DNA of 64,000 nucleotides from a bacterium (lineage in GTDB: Bacteria > Desulfobacterota > Binatia > HRBIN30 > CADEER01), in assembly GCA_019637795.1 (NCBI GenBank), contig JAHBUY010000001.1:951001-1015000 (forward strand). The letters are read 5' to 3'. Position numbers and translations under genes: made by a program. Below, in pieces: positions 17,405 through 26,620 of this stretch (the stretch's first letter is position 1; each line of letters starts with the position of its first letter). Below the pieces are notes generated by a model that was not told the origin of the DNA, ran no database searches, and worked only from the letters and a program-made list of their open reading frames with translations.

Positions 17405-18385
17405 TCACCAGCCGAGCACGTAGGCGAACAGCAGCGGCGCGACGATGGTGGCGTCGGACTCGATGACGAACTTCGGCGTCTCGAGGCCGAGCTTGCCCCA
17501 GGTGATCTTCTCGTTCGGCACCGCGCCGGAATACGACCCGTAGCTCGTGGTCGAATCGCTGATCTGGCAGAAGTAGGCCCACTTGCGGATGCCCTCCATC
17601 CGCAGGTCCTGCTCCATCATCGGGACCACACAGATCGGGAAGTCGCCGGCGATGCCGCCGCCGATCTGGAAGAAGCCGATGCCGCCGCCCACGGCGGCGT
17701 TCGCCTGGTACCACCGCGACAGCGCGATCATGTACTCGACGCCGGAGCGCAACACCTCCACGCGCCGGATCTTCCCGGCGATGCAGTGGGCGGCGAAGAT
17801 GTTGCCGAGGGTCGAGTCCTCCCAGCCCGGCACGAACAGCGGCAGGTCCTTCTCGCAGGCGGCGAGCAGCCAACTGTGCTTGGGATCGATCTGATAGGAC
17901 GGCGCCAGGCGGCCGCTGCGGATGAGCTTGTAGAAGAACTCGTGCGGCAGCCAGCGCTCGCCGGCGCGGTCGGCGGCGTGCCACTCCTGCGCCAGGTTGT
18001 GCTCGAGATGCCGCATCGCCTCTTCCTCGGGGATGCAGGTGTCGGTGACGCGGTTGAGCTGGCGGTCGAGCAGCGCCTGCTCCTCCCGCGGCGAGAGCTC
18101 GCGGTAGTTCGGAATGCGCACGTAGTGGTCGTGCGCGACGAGGTTGAACAGATCCTCCTCGAGGTTCGCGCCGGTGCAGGAAATGGCGTGCACCTTGTCC
18201 TGGCGGATCATCTCGGCCAGCGACAATCCGAGCTCGGCGGTGCTCATCGCGCCGGCGAGGCAGGCCAGCATGCGGCCGCCGCCCTCGACGTGGGCGCGGT
18301 ACGCGCGCGCGGCATCGACCAACGCCGCCGCATTGAAGTGCCGATAGTGGTGGGTGAGGAACTGGCTGATCGGTCCGCTGCTCAT
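17405..18385 (-). CDS. Deoxyhypusine synthase-family protein (probably a bacterial homospermidine-synthase-like enzyme)
   Basis: The protein is 326 residues from the ATG at 18385. It shows the family fold throughout: the NAD-binding elements (CTGANLEEDLF, GGIAGDFP) and the C-terminal active-site region with ITWGKL, in which Lys298 corresponds to the lysine that forms the covalent enzyme intermediate in deoxyhypusine synthase. Bacteria lack eIF5A, so bacterial members usually act on free polyamines; homospermidine synthesis is the known example. The polyamine-type PuuA/PuuD genes about 20 kb away are compatible but not linked. Confidence 0.88.
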   Translation of the reverse strand: MSSGPISQFLTHHYRHFNAAALVDAARAYRAHVEGGGRMLACLAGAMSTAELGLSLAEMIRQDKVHAISCTGANLEEDLFNLVAHDHYVRIPNYRELSPREEQALLDRQLNRVTDTCIPEEEAMRHLEHNLAQEWHAADRAGERWLPHEFFYKLIRSGRLAPSYQIDPKHSWLLAACEKDLPLFVPGWEDSTLGNIFAAHCIAGKIRRVEVLRSGVEYMIALSRWYQANAAVGGGIGFFQIGGGIAGDFPICVVPMMEQDLRMEGIRKWAYFCQISDSTTSYGSYSGAVPNEKITWGKLGLETPKFVIESDATIVAPLLFAYVLGW

Positions 18386-18437
18386 GGTGGACCGAAAATG
18401 GAAGAATCGGCTGCCGGGCGCAACCGGTGGGAGGACG

Positions 18438-18467
18438 CGGCGCGGGGGCCCGGAGGCCCCCGCCGCG
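18438..18467. terminator. GC-rich hairpin between two minus-strand genes
   Basis: A CGGGGGCC/GGCCCCCG stem with a CGGA loop, extended by a few more pairs after a bulge, lies just downstream of the stop at 18471 and upstream of the deoxyhypusine-synthase-like gene. There is no T-run on the minus strand, so intrinsic termination is uncertain. Confidence 0.4.
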
Positions 18468-18470
18468 AGG

Positions 18471-21308
18471 TCACGGCATGCGGCAGGAGAGGCTGAGCTG
18501 GCCCTTCTTGCGGCAGATGTCGATGCTGCCATTGCGCGGGATGAGCGCCTGCTGCATCGACGCGGCGACCGGACCGCTCGGCTGCGACACCCCGGTCTGG
18601 GTGCGCGGCAGGTGGCGGCGGGTCAGCGTCATGTTGAAGATGTTCGGATCGTCGCGCAGCACCTTGATAGTGGCTCGCGTGACGCCGTCGCCCGAGCGGC
18701 ACTTGTAAATCCGGTCACTGCGCTGGGCGCAGCCGGTGAGCGCCGCCGCGGCGTCGAACTGCCCGCTGTCCTTCACGTTCAGCGACACCGCGCCAGCGAG
18801 CAGATCGGCGCGGAAGGTCTTGGCCGTGCTGTCGTCGACGATGGCGCGCACGCGCATGCTGCCGGTGTCGCGGTTGGCGCTGCTGGCGGTGAGGTTCACC
18901 TGGCGCAGCGCCAGGTTCGGGGTGTCGGTGACCGCGCCCTGCAGCAGGGCGATGAACGGCCGATGCAGCACCGCCGACTCGCGGCCCATGCGGATGCGTT
19001 TGCCGATCAGCGCTCCCTCGATCTTCGAGAAGGCGCCGATCGACACCTTCGGGCGCTTGGCGGCGAGCAGCGTGCCGGGGAATGGACTCTGCGTGTGACT
19101 GCCGATGCGGACGAAGCGGCCGGCGCCGCTCACCATCCACAGCACGTTGGCCGGGAGGATGTTCTCCAGCACGACGCGCGAGCGCGTGCCGATGCGGAAG
19201 GCGCCGGCGACCCGGAAGACCACCACCGTGTCGGCGAAGCCCTTGATGGTCAGGCCGCCGTCCTGGCCGATGCGCAGCGCGTCGATGTCCACCACCTGCT
19301 GGCCGTGCCCCAGGTTGATGACCTGCGACTGTCCGGCGCGCAGCCGGATCTCGCCCAGCGCTTGCGTCTGCGGCAGCGCGAAGATCGTCCTCTCGGTGTC
19401 GGGGACCGCATCGATGGTCTTCTGGCAACGGAGGTACTCGGGCGCCGTGCCGGTCTTGTCGACGTTCGGATTCGCCGGATTGTCGATCGTGAGCTGCGTC
19501 TCGCACTTCAGGCCCTGCGGGCACTGGCTGTCGTTCTGGCAGGGGATAGTGCCGCCGGTGCACATCGCCGGCGGACCGACGAGCGGCACCGTCTGTCCGA
19601 CCACGACCGCTCCCGGCGATGCGTTGTCGTTGACGAACTGGTGCAGGATGCGGATCACCGGCCGGCCGCCGCTGAAGCGGACGTTGCCCTCCAGGGCCAC
19701 GGCGCCGGTGACCAGCACGCCGATCGATGCCTTCATGTCGACCCCACACGCGCCGGCGCGGATGGTCGCGGTCAGCTCGGCGATGCCCGCGTCCGCCTCC
19801 ATGACCTTGGCCTCGCGGCCGAGGCGCAGGCTGCGCAGGCCGTCGACGGCGGTGCCGATGATCGCGTAGCGCTGGAGCTGGTAGAAGGTCGAGCAATTGG
19901 GGTTCTCGGCGTCGATGACGCCGTCGCCGTCGTTGTCGATGCCGTCGGCGCACGAGTTGCACTCCGGGCTCTCGACGCCGACCTCGAACAGGCAGCCCAG
20001 CGTCGGCTCGCAGGTGTCGGTGGTGCACCCATCATTGTCGTCGCACACCGTGGCGGTGCCGCCGACGCAGGCGCCGGCGACGCACTGTTCGCCGGTGGTG
20101 CAGGCATTGCCGTCGCTGCACGGCGTGCCGCCGGGCGCGTTCTGGTGCAGGCAGACGCCGCTGCCATCGCACTGATCGAGCGTGCACTGGTTGCCGTCGT
20201 CGGCGCAGGGCGAGCCGGGCGACTCGAGCTGGCAGGTTGCCGAGCAGCAGTCGCCGCTCACGTTGTTGTGATCGTCGCACTGCTCCGGCCCTTCGACGAT
20301 GCCATTGCCGCAGTAGGGCGTCTGGGTCGGCGTCGCGCTCGGCGTCGGCGTGTTCGTGAAGGTCGCGGTGACGGTCGGCGTCCGCGTGTTGGTCGCGGTG
20401 ACGGTGGACGTCGCGGTGCGCGTCGGGGTCAGGGTGAAGGTCGCCGTGGGCGTCGGCGTCCAGGTCGGCAGCGGCGGCGCGGCGCTGCTGTCGTTGCGTG
20501 ATCCGGCGCTGACGACGCTGTTGGGCGAGCACCCCGGCGCGCTGAGGCCGTTGGTGTCGATGCCGAAGCCGGCGGCGCCGATGTTGAACCCCGACCCGGC
20601 CAGCGCGCCGTTGTAGATGAAGATCACCGCCTGATTGGCGCCGAGCGCGAAGCCGTCGCTCGGCTCGGGCGCGCAGATGGTGGTCGACGTGGTGACGCTG
20701 CTCGGCGAGGTGCACACCGGCGGATTGCCGGTGGCGGGCACGCCGAACGCGATCAGCGTGCGCTGCGCGCTGCCGTCGCAGGCCGTGCTCACCGTCTGCG
20801 CGATGCAGGCGGGCGGCACGTCGCCGCTGCCGTCGCTCAACGGCACCAGCGGCGAGCTCACCCCGCCCGGGCAGTCGCCCGGGACGCGACAGACATTGAC
20901 CGAGCCGGCGCCGGTGCCGAGCGTCAGCTTGCCGGCGTTGTTGGCATCGAAGGCGACGGCGCTGACGCTGTTCGGCACCAGAATGGCCGTGCGCCGCACG
21001 AAGTCGAAGTCGTGCAGCATCTGGTTCGGCGGCAGCGCGCCGACCACGGCGGCGGCGGTCTGGCCGGCGACGCTACCCGAGACGCTGCAGCCGCCCGTCC
21101 CGGCCGACGATCCCACCAGGCTGGTGACCCGCTGCCGCTCGGCGCCAGCCCCCAGCGGCGGCAAGACGCGCACCAACTGGTACGCGGTGCCGTCGGCGGC
21201 GCGGAAGACCGACTGGGTGAACTGCGCGCGCGCCGGCCCCGCCCAGGCGGCGAGCGCCAGCACGGCCAACAGCGCGAGCCGACCGGCGCATGCGCCGCGC
21301 TCGCTCAT
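18471..21308 (-). CDS. Large secreted Cys-rich protein with DUF4215-like repeat and ice-binding-like (DUF3494-type) C-terminal domain
   Basis: The protein is 945 residues from the ATG at 21308, with a signal peptide ending AGPARAQ. An N-terminal domain of ~300 residues is followed by a Thr/Pro linker (TPTATFTLTPTRTATSTVTA) and a Cys-rich segment starting CGNGIVEGPEQCDDHNN, the DUF4215 signature. It then has repeated CxDGNxCT units and a calcium-type DGIDNDGDGVIDAENPNC loop. The last ~430 residues contain VVVFRVAGAFRIGTRSRVVL and VLWMVSGAGRFVRIGSHTQ, resembling the beta-solenoid of DUF3494 ice-binding/adhesin proteins. Surface adhesion is a reasonable inference; ice binding is not claimed. Confidence 0.78.
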   Translation of the reverse strand: MSERGACAGRLALLAVLALAAWAGPARAQFTQSVFRAADGTAYQLVRVLPPLGAGAERQRVTSLVGSSAGTGGCSVSGSVAGQTAAAVVGALPPNQMLHDFDFVRRTAILVPNSVSAVAFDANNAGKLTLGTGAGSVNVCRVPGDCPGGVSSPLVPLSDGSGDVPPACIAQTVSTACDGSAQRTLIAFGVPATGNPPVCTSPSSVTTSTTICAPEPSDGFALGANQAVIFIYNGALAGSGFNIGAAGFGIDTNGLSAPGCSPNSVVSAGSRNDSSAAPPLPTWTPTPTATFTLTPTRTATSTVTATNTRTPTVTATFTNTPTPSATPTQTPYCGNGIVEGPEQCDDHNNVSGDCCSATCQLESPGSPCADDGNQCTLDQCDGSGVCLHQNAPGGTPCSDGNACTTGEQCVAGACVGGTATVCDDNDGCTTDTCEPTLGCLFEVGVESPECNSCADGIDNDGDGVIDAENPNCSTFYQLQRYAIIGTAVDGLRSLRLGREAKVMEADAGIAELTATIRAGACGVDMKASIGVLVTGAVALEGNVRFSGGRPVIRILHQFVNDNASPGAVVVGQTVPLVGPPAMCTGGTIPCQNDSQCPQGLKCETQLTIDNPANPNVDKTGTAPEYLRCQKTIDAVPDTERTIFALPQTQALGEIRLRAGQSQVINLGHGQQVVDIDALRIGQDGGLTIKGFADTVVVFRVAGAFRIGTRSRVVLENILPANVLWMVSGAGRFVRIGSHTQSPFPGTLLAAKRPKVSIGAFSKIEGALIGKRIRMGRESAVLHRPFIALLQGAVTDTPNLALRQVNLTASSANRDTGSMRVRAIVDDSTAKTFRADLLAGAVSLNVKDSGQFDAAAALTGCAQRSDRIYKCRSGDGVTRATIKVLRDDPNIFNMTLTRRHLPRTQTGVSQPSGPVAASMQQALIPRNGSIDICRKKGQLSLSCRMP

Positions 21309-21624
21309 CCGAGTCGTTCCCCCCATGTCAGTCACAGACCCGCGGCGGGCACCATCGCGCCCGTCCGCCCCGCTCATGATCTCCGCAGCGCCGGCGTTTC
21401 CCTCAACACCGCGACCACCCCCGCGCTGCCTGTCCCCTCAGTTCAGAATCGGCTTCGGATCAGCAAATCACTCGACGGCACGCATGGCAAAGAGCAGTGC
21501 GTTGCGATGCGCGCCTGCTGTTTCTCGTCCCCCAGAAGGCGGTGTTTAGTCAAGTAGTAATTCCCGCGCCAAGAACAAAATCCACTGCTTTGCGACCTGA
21601 CCTGCGCGGTCTCGGAGGAGCCGC
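21309..21624. other. Intergenic region upstream of the Cys-rich secreted protein
   Basis: About 316 bases without a convincing gene. An AT-richer patch around 21540-21590 (including GTTTAGTCAAGTAGTAATTC) stands out from the surrounding GC-rich DNA and may hold the promoter of the minus-strand gene, but no well-spaced -35/-10 pair could be defined. Confidence 0.4.
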
Positions 21625-22437
21625 TCAGCGGGGGACGAAACGCACCCGGAACAGTTTCGGCCACAGCTTGCCGGTCAGCAGGTAGGTGTTGTTGGAGGGG
21701 TCGAAGGCGATGCCGTTGAGGATCGCCTCGCTGCCGATCTGCCGCCGCTCCTCGGGGCTGAGGAGGCCGCTGGCGTCGATGCTGGCGCGGACGAGGCCGC
21801 TGGCGGCGGCGATGGCGACGATGCGGTCGGTCAGCCAGACGTTGGCGTAGATGGTGTCGCCGACGCACTCGAGCTCGTTGAGGCGGGGCACCGGCTGGCC
21901 GTTCTCGGTCACCGCCAGGGTGCGCTGCACGGCAAAGGTGGCGGGGTCGCGGAAGGTGAGCTGGGCGCTGCCGTCGCTCTGCACCAGCGCCTTGCCGTCG
22001 AAGCAGAGGCCCCAGCCCTCGCCCTCGTACCGCCACTCGCCGCGCGGCTCGAAGGTGGGCGGATCCCAGCGCAGGGCGCGACCGTTCTGCCAGGTGAGCT
22101 GCACCAGCTCGTCGCGCGCCCAGGCCAGCCCCTCGCCGAAGAGCGGCGGCGGCAGGTCCTTCTGCCGCAGCACCCGGCCGCTTTCCAGCTCGACCTGGCG
22201 CAGGCTCGAACGTCCGACCAGGCCGGTGCTCTCGTAGAGCGCGCCGTCGTGCAGCAGCAGGCCCTGGGTGAAGGCGCGCGGGTCGTGCGGATAGGCCGCC
22301 AGCACCTGCACGCCCAGCGCCGTCGGCTGCGCGCCGCTGGAGGTCCCCGTCGCCAGCAGCAGCAACCCGACCAGGACCGGCAGCACCCGGGCGCGATAGC
22401 GAGCCCCGCCGACGCGGTCAACCGAGCCCATCATCAT
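21625..22437 (-). CDS. Glutaminyl-peptide cyclotransferase (glutamine cyclotransferase)
   Basis: The 270-residue protein has a signal peptide (VLVGLLLLATGTSSGA) and the five-bladed propeller sequence of plant-type bacterial glutaminyl cyclases: PHDPRAFTQGLLLHDGALYESTG, the middle EGWGLCFDG and the closing NGIAFDPSNNTYLLTGKLWPKLF. The family converts N-terminal glutamine of peptides to pyroglutamate; the signal peptide points to the periplasm or outside. Its start overlaps the end of the upstream NfeD-like gene by 20 bases, so the two are probably co-translated. Three consecutive ATG codons make the exact start ambiguous by two residues. Confidence 0.93.
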   Translation of the reverse strand: MMMGSVDRVGGARYRARVLPVLVGLLLLATGTSSGAQPTALGVQVLAAYPHDPRAFTQGLLLHDGALYESTGLVGRSSLRQVELESGRVLRQKDLPPPLFGEGLAWARDELVQLTWQNGRALRWDPPTFEPRGEWRYEGEGWGLCFDGKALVQSDGSAQLTFRDPATFAVQRTLAVTENGQPVPRLNELECVGDTIYANVWLTDRIVAIAAASGLVRASIDASGLLSPEERRQIGSEAILNGIAFDPSNNTYLLTGKLWPKLFRVRFVPR

Positions 22438-22807
22438 CCACCGCGACGATCAGCGTCAGCCCGCGCACCGCCACCACCCGCACCGCCGCCCCGGCCTCGA
22501 CCGGCGCCGCGCCGGCCGCGATCTCGGCGCGCCAGAGCTCGACGCCGACGGCGACGGTGCCGCGCGGCGCCAGGCGGCGGCGGGCGATGCCGCGCCGGCC
22601 GATGAGCGCCGCCGCGCCCGCCGGAACCGGCTCGTAGGCGCCGCGCAGGAACGGATAGAGCGCGGCGTCCTTCGCCACCCAGGCGGCGAGGAGCGCCATT
22701 GCCGCCCAGCCGGGCAGCCCCGCCCACCGCCAGAGCGCCCAGACGAGGACCGCGGCAGCGGCGATCTCGGGCAGTTGGAAGAGCGCGTAGCGCAGCAGCG
22801 GCGGCAT
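22418..22807 (-). CDS. NfeD-like membrane protein with C-terminal OB-type domain
   Basis: The 129-residue protein has two membrane segments (PEIAAAAVLVWALWRW and WAAMALLAAWVAKDA) followed by a small beta domain with the pattern LIGRRGIARRRLAPRGTVAVGVELWRAE. This is the usual layout of the short NfeD family, whose C-terminal OB fold is often associated with membrane-protease or stomatin partners. No such partner is adjacent. The gene diverges from murJ and overlaps the glutaminyl cyclase gene. Confidence 0.8.
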   Translation of the reverse strand: MPPLLRYALFQLPEIAAAAVLVWALWRWAGLPGWAAMALLAAWVAKDAALYPFLRGAYEPVPAGAAALIGRRGIARRRLAPRGTVAVGVELWRAEIAAGAAPVEAGAAVRVVAVRGLTLIVAVDDDGLG

Positions 22808-22977
22808 CCGGGGACGATCCTACCCCGCCAATGCCGACCCGCCAGACAGGCTGCCACGCCGTCGGGCCTCGGCTCCACGTCGTCGACGACATCGTCGGGC
22901 AGGGTCCGGACGCGCGATGCGCGCGGTCGTTCGCCGCGCCGCGGCGGCTCGGGCATACTGCGCCGCGGGAGCGGCGG

Positions 22978-24555
22978 GTGGACGCGGCGCAGGCGGAACG
23001 ACCTCAGGCATCGCGCATCGGCGCGGCGGCGGTACTGCTGGCGTCGAGCGTGCTGCTGTCGCGGATCTTCGGCTATGCGCGCGAGTCGCTGCTCGCCTAC
23101 CGCGCCGGCGCCGGTCCGACCACGGATGCCTATTACGCCGCCTTCCAGATCCCCGATCTGCTGAACTACCTGCTCGCCGGCGGCGCGCTCTCGATCGCCT
23201 TCCTGCCCCTCTACACCCGCCACCTGGCGGCCGACGATCGCGCCGGCGCCGAGCGCCTGCTGGCGACCGTGCTCGGCACGCTGACCGCCGCGGCGGCGCT
23301 GGCGACGCTGCTCCTGTGGTGGTTCGCCGAGCCGCTGATCGCGCTGCAGTTCCCGCGCTTCGATGCCGCGACCCGCGCCACCACCGTCCATCTGACGCGC
23401 ATCGTGCTGCCGGCGCAGGTGCTCTTCATCAGCGGCGGCATCATCAACGCGACCCTCTTCGCGCACGGCCGCTTCGCCGCCGCCGCGATCGCCCCGCTGC
23501 TCTACAACAGCGGCATCATCGCCGGTGGCCTCCTCCTGGCGCCGCTGCTGCCGCTGCCGGTGGAGGGCTTCGCCTGGGGCGCGCTGGCCGGCGCCTTCTG
23601 CGGGCCGTTCCTGGCGCCGCTGCTCTACGCCCGACGCCACGTCCGCCTGGCGGCGCGGGTGGCGCCGCTCGACCGCGCCTTCCTCGCCTATCTCGCCATC
23701 GCCGCGCCGCTGATGTTCGGGCAGACGCTGCTGACCGTCGACGAGTGGTACCAGCGCTGGTTCGGCGCCCTGCTCGGCGCCGGCACGGTGTCGCACCTGA
23801 GCTACGGCATCCGCCTGATGCAGGTGCCGGTGGCGGTGGTGGGCCAGGCGATCGCCGCCGCGGCGCTGCCGACCCTGTCGCGCCTCTATGCCGAAGGCCG
23901 GCGCGAGGAGCTCAACGCCACCGTGCTGCGCACCCTGCAGGCCGGGCTCGGCCTCGCGGTGGTCGCCGCCGGCGGCGCCTTCGCGCTCGCCCACCCGCTG
24001 GTGCGGCTGGTCTACCAGCGCGGCGCCTTCACCGCCGCCGATACCGCGGCCGTGGTCGGCATCCTCTCCCTGCTCTGCTGCGCCGTGCCCGCCTGGATCG
24101 CGCAGCAGATCATCGCCCGCGCCTTCTACGCCCGCGCCGACACCTGGCGGCCGATGCTGCTCGGCACGGCGGTCGCGCTCGCCGCCATCCCCCTCTACCT
24201 CCACCTCGGCCGCACCTACGGGGTGCGCGGGCTGGCGCTGGCGCCCGGCATCGGGATGAGCGTCAATGCGCTGGCGACCATCGCCTGGGCGCGGCGGCTG
24301 CACGGCGCGCCGTCGCTGGCGGCGCTGCTCGCGACCGCGGCGCGCGCCGCGCTGGTCGCCCTCCCCGCGGCGGCGCTGATCCGCTGGTCGCTGCCGGCCA
24401 CCAACGCCACCGCGGTCGCCGCCCTGGGCAGCTTCGCCGCCGGCGGCGCCGCCTACGCCGCCCTGGTCGGCGCCGGCACCTGGCTGTTCGGCGACCAGGC
24501 CCTGCGCGACGCCCTCGCCCGCGTCGCCAGCCGCCTCGCCCCGCGCCGCCGCTGA
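22978..24555 (+). CDS. murJ: Lipid II flippase MurJ (MVF family)
   Basis: The protein is 525 residues from a GTG at 22978 with GGAG six bases upstream, close to the usual length for the family. The N-terminal signature SSVLLSRIFGYARESLLAYRAG and TDAYYAAFQIPDLLNYLLAGG is diagnostic, and about 14 hydrophobic segments are spread over the protein. MurJ moves the peptidoglycan precursor lipid II across the inner membrane. The charged cavity arginines typical of MurJ (in SRIFGYAR) are present. The gene stands alone between divergent and convergent neighbours. Confidence 0.93.
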   Translation: MDAAQAERPQASRIGAAAVLLASSVLLSRIFGYARESLLAYRAGAGPTTDAYYAAFQIPDLLNYLLAGGALSIAFLPLYTRHLAADDRAGAERLLATVLGTLTAAAALATLLLWWFAEPLIALQFPRFDAATRATTVHLTRIVLPAQVLFISGGIINATLFAHGRFAAAAIAPLLYNSGIIAGGLLLAPLLPLPVEGFAWGALAGAFCGPFLAPLLYARRHVRLAARVAPLDRAFLAYLAIAAPLMFGQTLLTVDEWYQRWFGALLGAGTVSHLSYGIRLMQVPVAVVGQAIAAAALPTLSRLYAEGRREELNATVLRTLQAGLGLAVVAAGGAFALAHPLVRLVYQRGAFTAADTAAVVGILSLLCCAVPAWIAQQIIARAFYARADTWRPMLLGTAVALAAIPLYLHLGRTYGVRGLALAPGIGMSVNALATIAWARRLHGAPSLAALLATAARAALVALPAAALIRWSLPATNATAVAALGSFAAGGAAYAALVGAGTWLFGDQALRDALARVASRLAPRRR

Positions 24556-24561
24556 CCGCGG

Positions 24562-25377
24562 CTACGACGCCTTGGCCTGCGCCAGACGCTGCAGGCGCTG
24601 GTTGGACACCAGCTTCACGAAGCGCTGCGGCGCCAGGCGCTTGAGGCGCCAGACGATGCGGCCCTCGCGCATCGGCAGACAGTAGAGGCGCCCGCGCTCG
24701 ACGGCGCGCAGCGCGGCGGCGGCGACGTCGTCGGCGCTCATCGTCGCGCGCGCGAAGGCGCCGCGCGCCATCGCCATCAGTTGCGGGTCGGTGGCGCGCG
24801 CCCCCTCCAGGAGGTTGGTCTTGAAGAAGGCCGGGCAGAGCACGGTGACGCGCACGCGCTTGTCCGCCACCTCCGCCGCCAACGTCTCGCTGAGCGCGAT
24901 CACGCCCGCCTTGGTGACGTTGTAGGCGCCCATCATCGGCGCGCAGGCGAAGCCGGCCATCGAGGCGGTGTTGAGGATGGCGCCGCCGCCCTGCGCGACC
25001 AGCCGCGGCACGAAGGCGTGGCAGCCGTGGATGACGCCGAACAGGTTGATGCCGACGATCCACCGCCAGTCGTCGAGCGGCGCCTCCCCGACCGCGCCGG
25101 CGGCCGCGACGCCGGCGTTGTTGACCACCAGGTCGATGCGTCCGAGGCGCTGCGCCGCGTCCTCGGCCAGCGCCTCGACCTGGGCCGCGTCGGCGACGTC
25201 CACCGCCACCGCGTGCGCGGTGGCCGCGCGCTCGCGCGCCAGGCGCGCCGTCTCTTCGCAGGCGGCGAGGTCGAGATCCGCCAGCAGCAGCACCGCCCCC
25301 GGCCGCGCCAAGCGCAGCGCCAGCGCCCGCCCCAGGCCGCTGCCCGCCCCGGTCACCACCGCGGTCGAGAAAGTCAT
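24562..25377 (-). CDS. Short-chain dehydrogenase/reductase
   Basis: The 271-residue protein has the classical SDR signature: TGAGSGLG cofactor loop, NNAG, the catalytic serine region (NTASMAGF) and YNVTK. The C-terminal part (VERGRLYCLPMREGRIVWRLKRL) resembles SDRs of the acyl-CoA or steroid-type group often found in deltaproteobacteria and mycobacteria. It ends six bases from the convergent murJ stop. Substrate unknown. Confidence 0.88.
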   Translation of the reverse strand: MTFSTAVVTGAGSGLGRALALRLARPGAVLLLADLDLAACEETARLARERAATAHAVAVDVADAAQVEALAEDAAQRLGRIDLVVNNAGVAAAGAVGEAPLDDWRWIVGINLFGVIHGCHAFVPRLVAQGGGAILNTASMAGFACAPMMGAYNVTKAGVIALSETLAAEVADKRVRVTVLCPAFFKTNLLEGARATDPQLMAMARGAFARATMSADDVAAAALRAVERGRLYCLPMREGRIVWRLKRLAPQRFVKLVSNQRLQRLAQAKAS

Positions 25378-25593
25378 GAGCGCACCTGCCGGCGACCGGC
25401 GAGCGCGAGCGTCGCGAATCCCATCTGGTCTCCTCCTCCGTGCCGCGCGCTGCCTTCGATGCGTCCCGGCGACGCCGCGTGTCTCCGCGCCGGCGACGTA
25501 CCGTTCTGTACGGACCCGGCGCGAGGTGAGTCAACGCGGGGCGTCCCCGGGGCGAGGTGTTCATTCGTCGGCGTGTCTGGTAACCGCAGGACC

Positions 25594-26259
25594 ATGGCCG
25601 GTGACCTCCGCCATCTGCCGCTGCTCTTCAAGCCGCACCCCTGGCACGGCATTCCCATCGGCGACGAGGCGCCGCGCACGGTGACCTGCTTCATCGAGAT
25701 CGTCCCGACGGACACCGTCAAGTACGAGCTCGACAAGGAAACCGGCTATCTCAAGGTCGATCGGCCGCAGAAGTTCTCCAACATCTGCCCATCGCTCTAC
25801 GGCTTCATCCCGCAGACCCACTGCGGCGAACGGGTCGGCGCCCTCTGCAGGGAACGCACCGGTCGTCAGGGCATCGTCGGCGACGGCGACCCGATGGACA
25901 TCTGCGTGCTCACCGAGAAGGGCATCCCGCACGGCGACATCATCCTGAAGGCGATCCCGATCGGCGGCCTGCGCATGATCGACGGCGACGAGGCCGACGA
26001 CAAGATCATCGCCGTGCTGCAGAACGATGCCATGTACGGCGACTGGCGCGACATCACCCATGCGCCCGCCGCGCTGGTCGAACGGCTGCGCCACTACTTC
26101 CTCACCTACAAGCAGGCGCCGGGCGCCGCGCCGCCGCGGGTCGAGATCGCCGGCGTGTACGACCGCGACGAGGCCTACGACGTCATCAACCGCAGCCGCG
26201 CCGACTACGAGGCGCACTTCGCCGCGCTGAAGGCGCGGATCGCGCATACGACTGCGTGA
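25594..26259 (+). CDS. ppa: Family I inorganic pyrophosphatase
   Basis: The 221-residue protein has the signature DGDPMDICV (about residues 97-105), which holds the metal-binding aspartates, plus the upstream YELDKETGYLKVDR and YGFIPQT segments that bind phosphate. It hydrolyses pyrophosphate to phosphate in the cytoplasm and so drives biosynthetic reactions. It is somewhat longer than the ~175-residue bacterial enzyme, with an N-terminal extension and an insertion around residues 78-95 containing two Cys (THCGERVGALCRE). A small hypothetical gene follows 22 bases later. Confidence 0.93.
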   Translation: MAGDLRHLPLLFKPHPWHGIPIGDEAPRTVTCFIEIVPTDTVKYELDKETGYLKVDRPQKFSNICPSLYGFIPQTHCGERVGALCRERTGRQGIVGDGDPMDICVLTEKGIPHGDIILKAIPIGGLRMIDGDEADDKIIAVLQNDAMYGDWRDITHAPAALVERLRHYFLTYKQAPGAAPPRVEIAGVYDRDEAYDVINRSRADYEAHFAALKARIAHTTA

Positions 26260-26281
26260 GCCGCGGCCGGCGAGGAACCCG

Positions 26282-26584
26282 ATGCCGCTCTACCTGGACG
26301 AGATCTGGATCCACTGGGATTCGCCGGCGCGCGCCCGGGAGGTGCTGCAGCAGTTCAGCGGCATGGCGAACGGCACCTTCCCGTACCCGGAGGGCGTGAC
26401 CCAGGTCGCCGGCCCGTGGTTCTCCAACGAGGAGGCGAAGATCGTCCTCGTCCTCGACATCGCCGACCACGCCAAGACGTTCACCGCCTTCGGCGTCGGG
26501 CTGGCGCACGGTCTGATCACCCGCCGCCGCCTGACGCCGGTCGTCGACTGGCGCGCCGTCGACACGCTGATCGACGCGCTCTGA
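26282..26584 (+). CDS. Conserved hypothetical small protein
   Basis: The 100-residue soluble protein has GAGGAA just before the ATG. It has an alpha/beta pattern (LYLDEIWIHW; EAKIVLVLDIADHAKTFTAF) resembling small dimeric ferredoxin-like-fold proteins such as DUF3303. That match is weak. It probably shares a transcript with the pyrophosphatase. No catalytic residues can be named. Confidence 0.65.
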   Translation: MPLYLDEIWIHWDSPARAREVLQQFSGMANGTFPYPEGVTQVAGPWFSNEEAKIVLVLDIADHAKTFTAFGVGLAHGLITRRRLTPVVDWRAVDTLIDAL

Positions 26585-26620
26585 GCGCCGCCGGCTCGCC
26601 GCGGCGATCGGACGGCCGGC

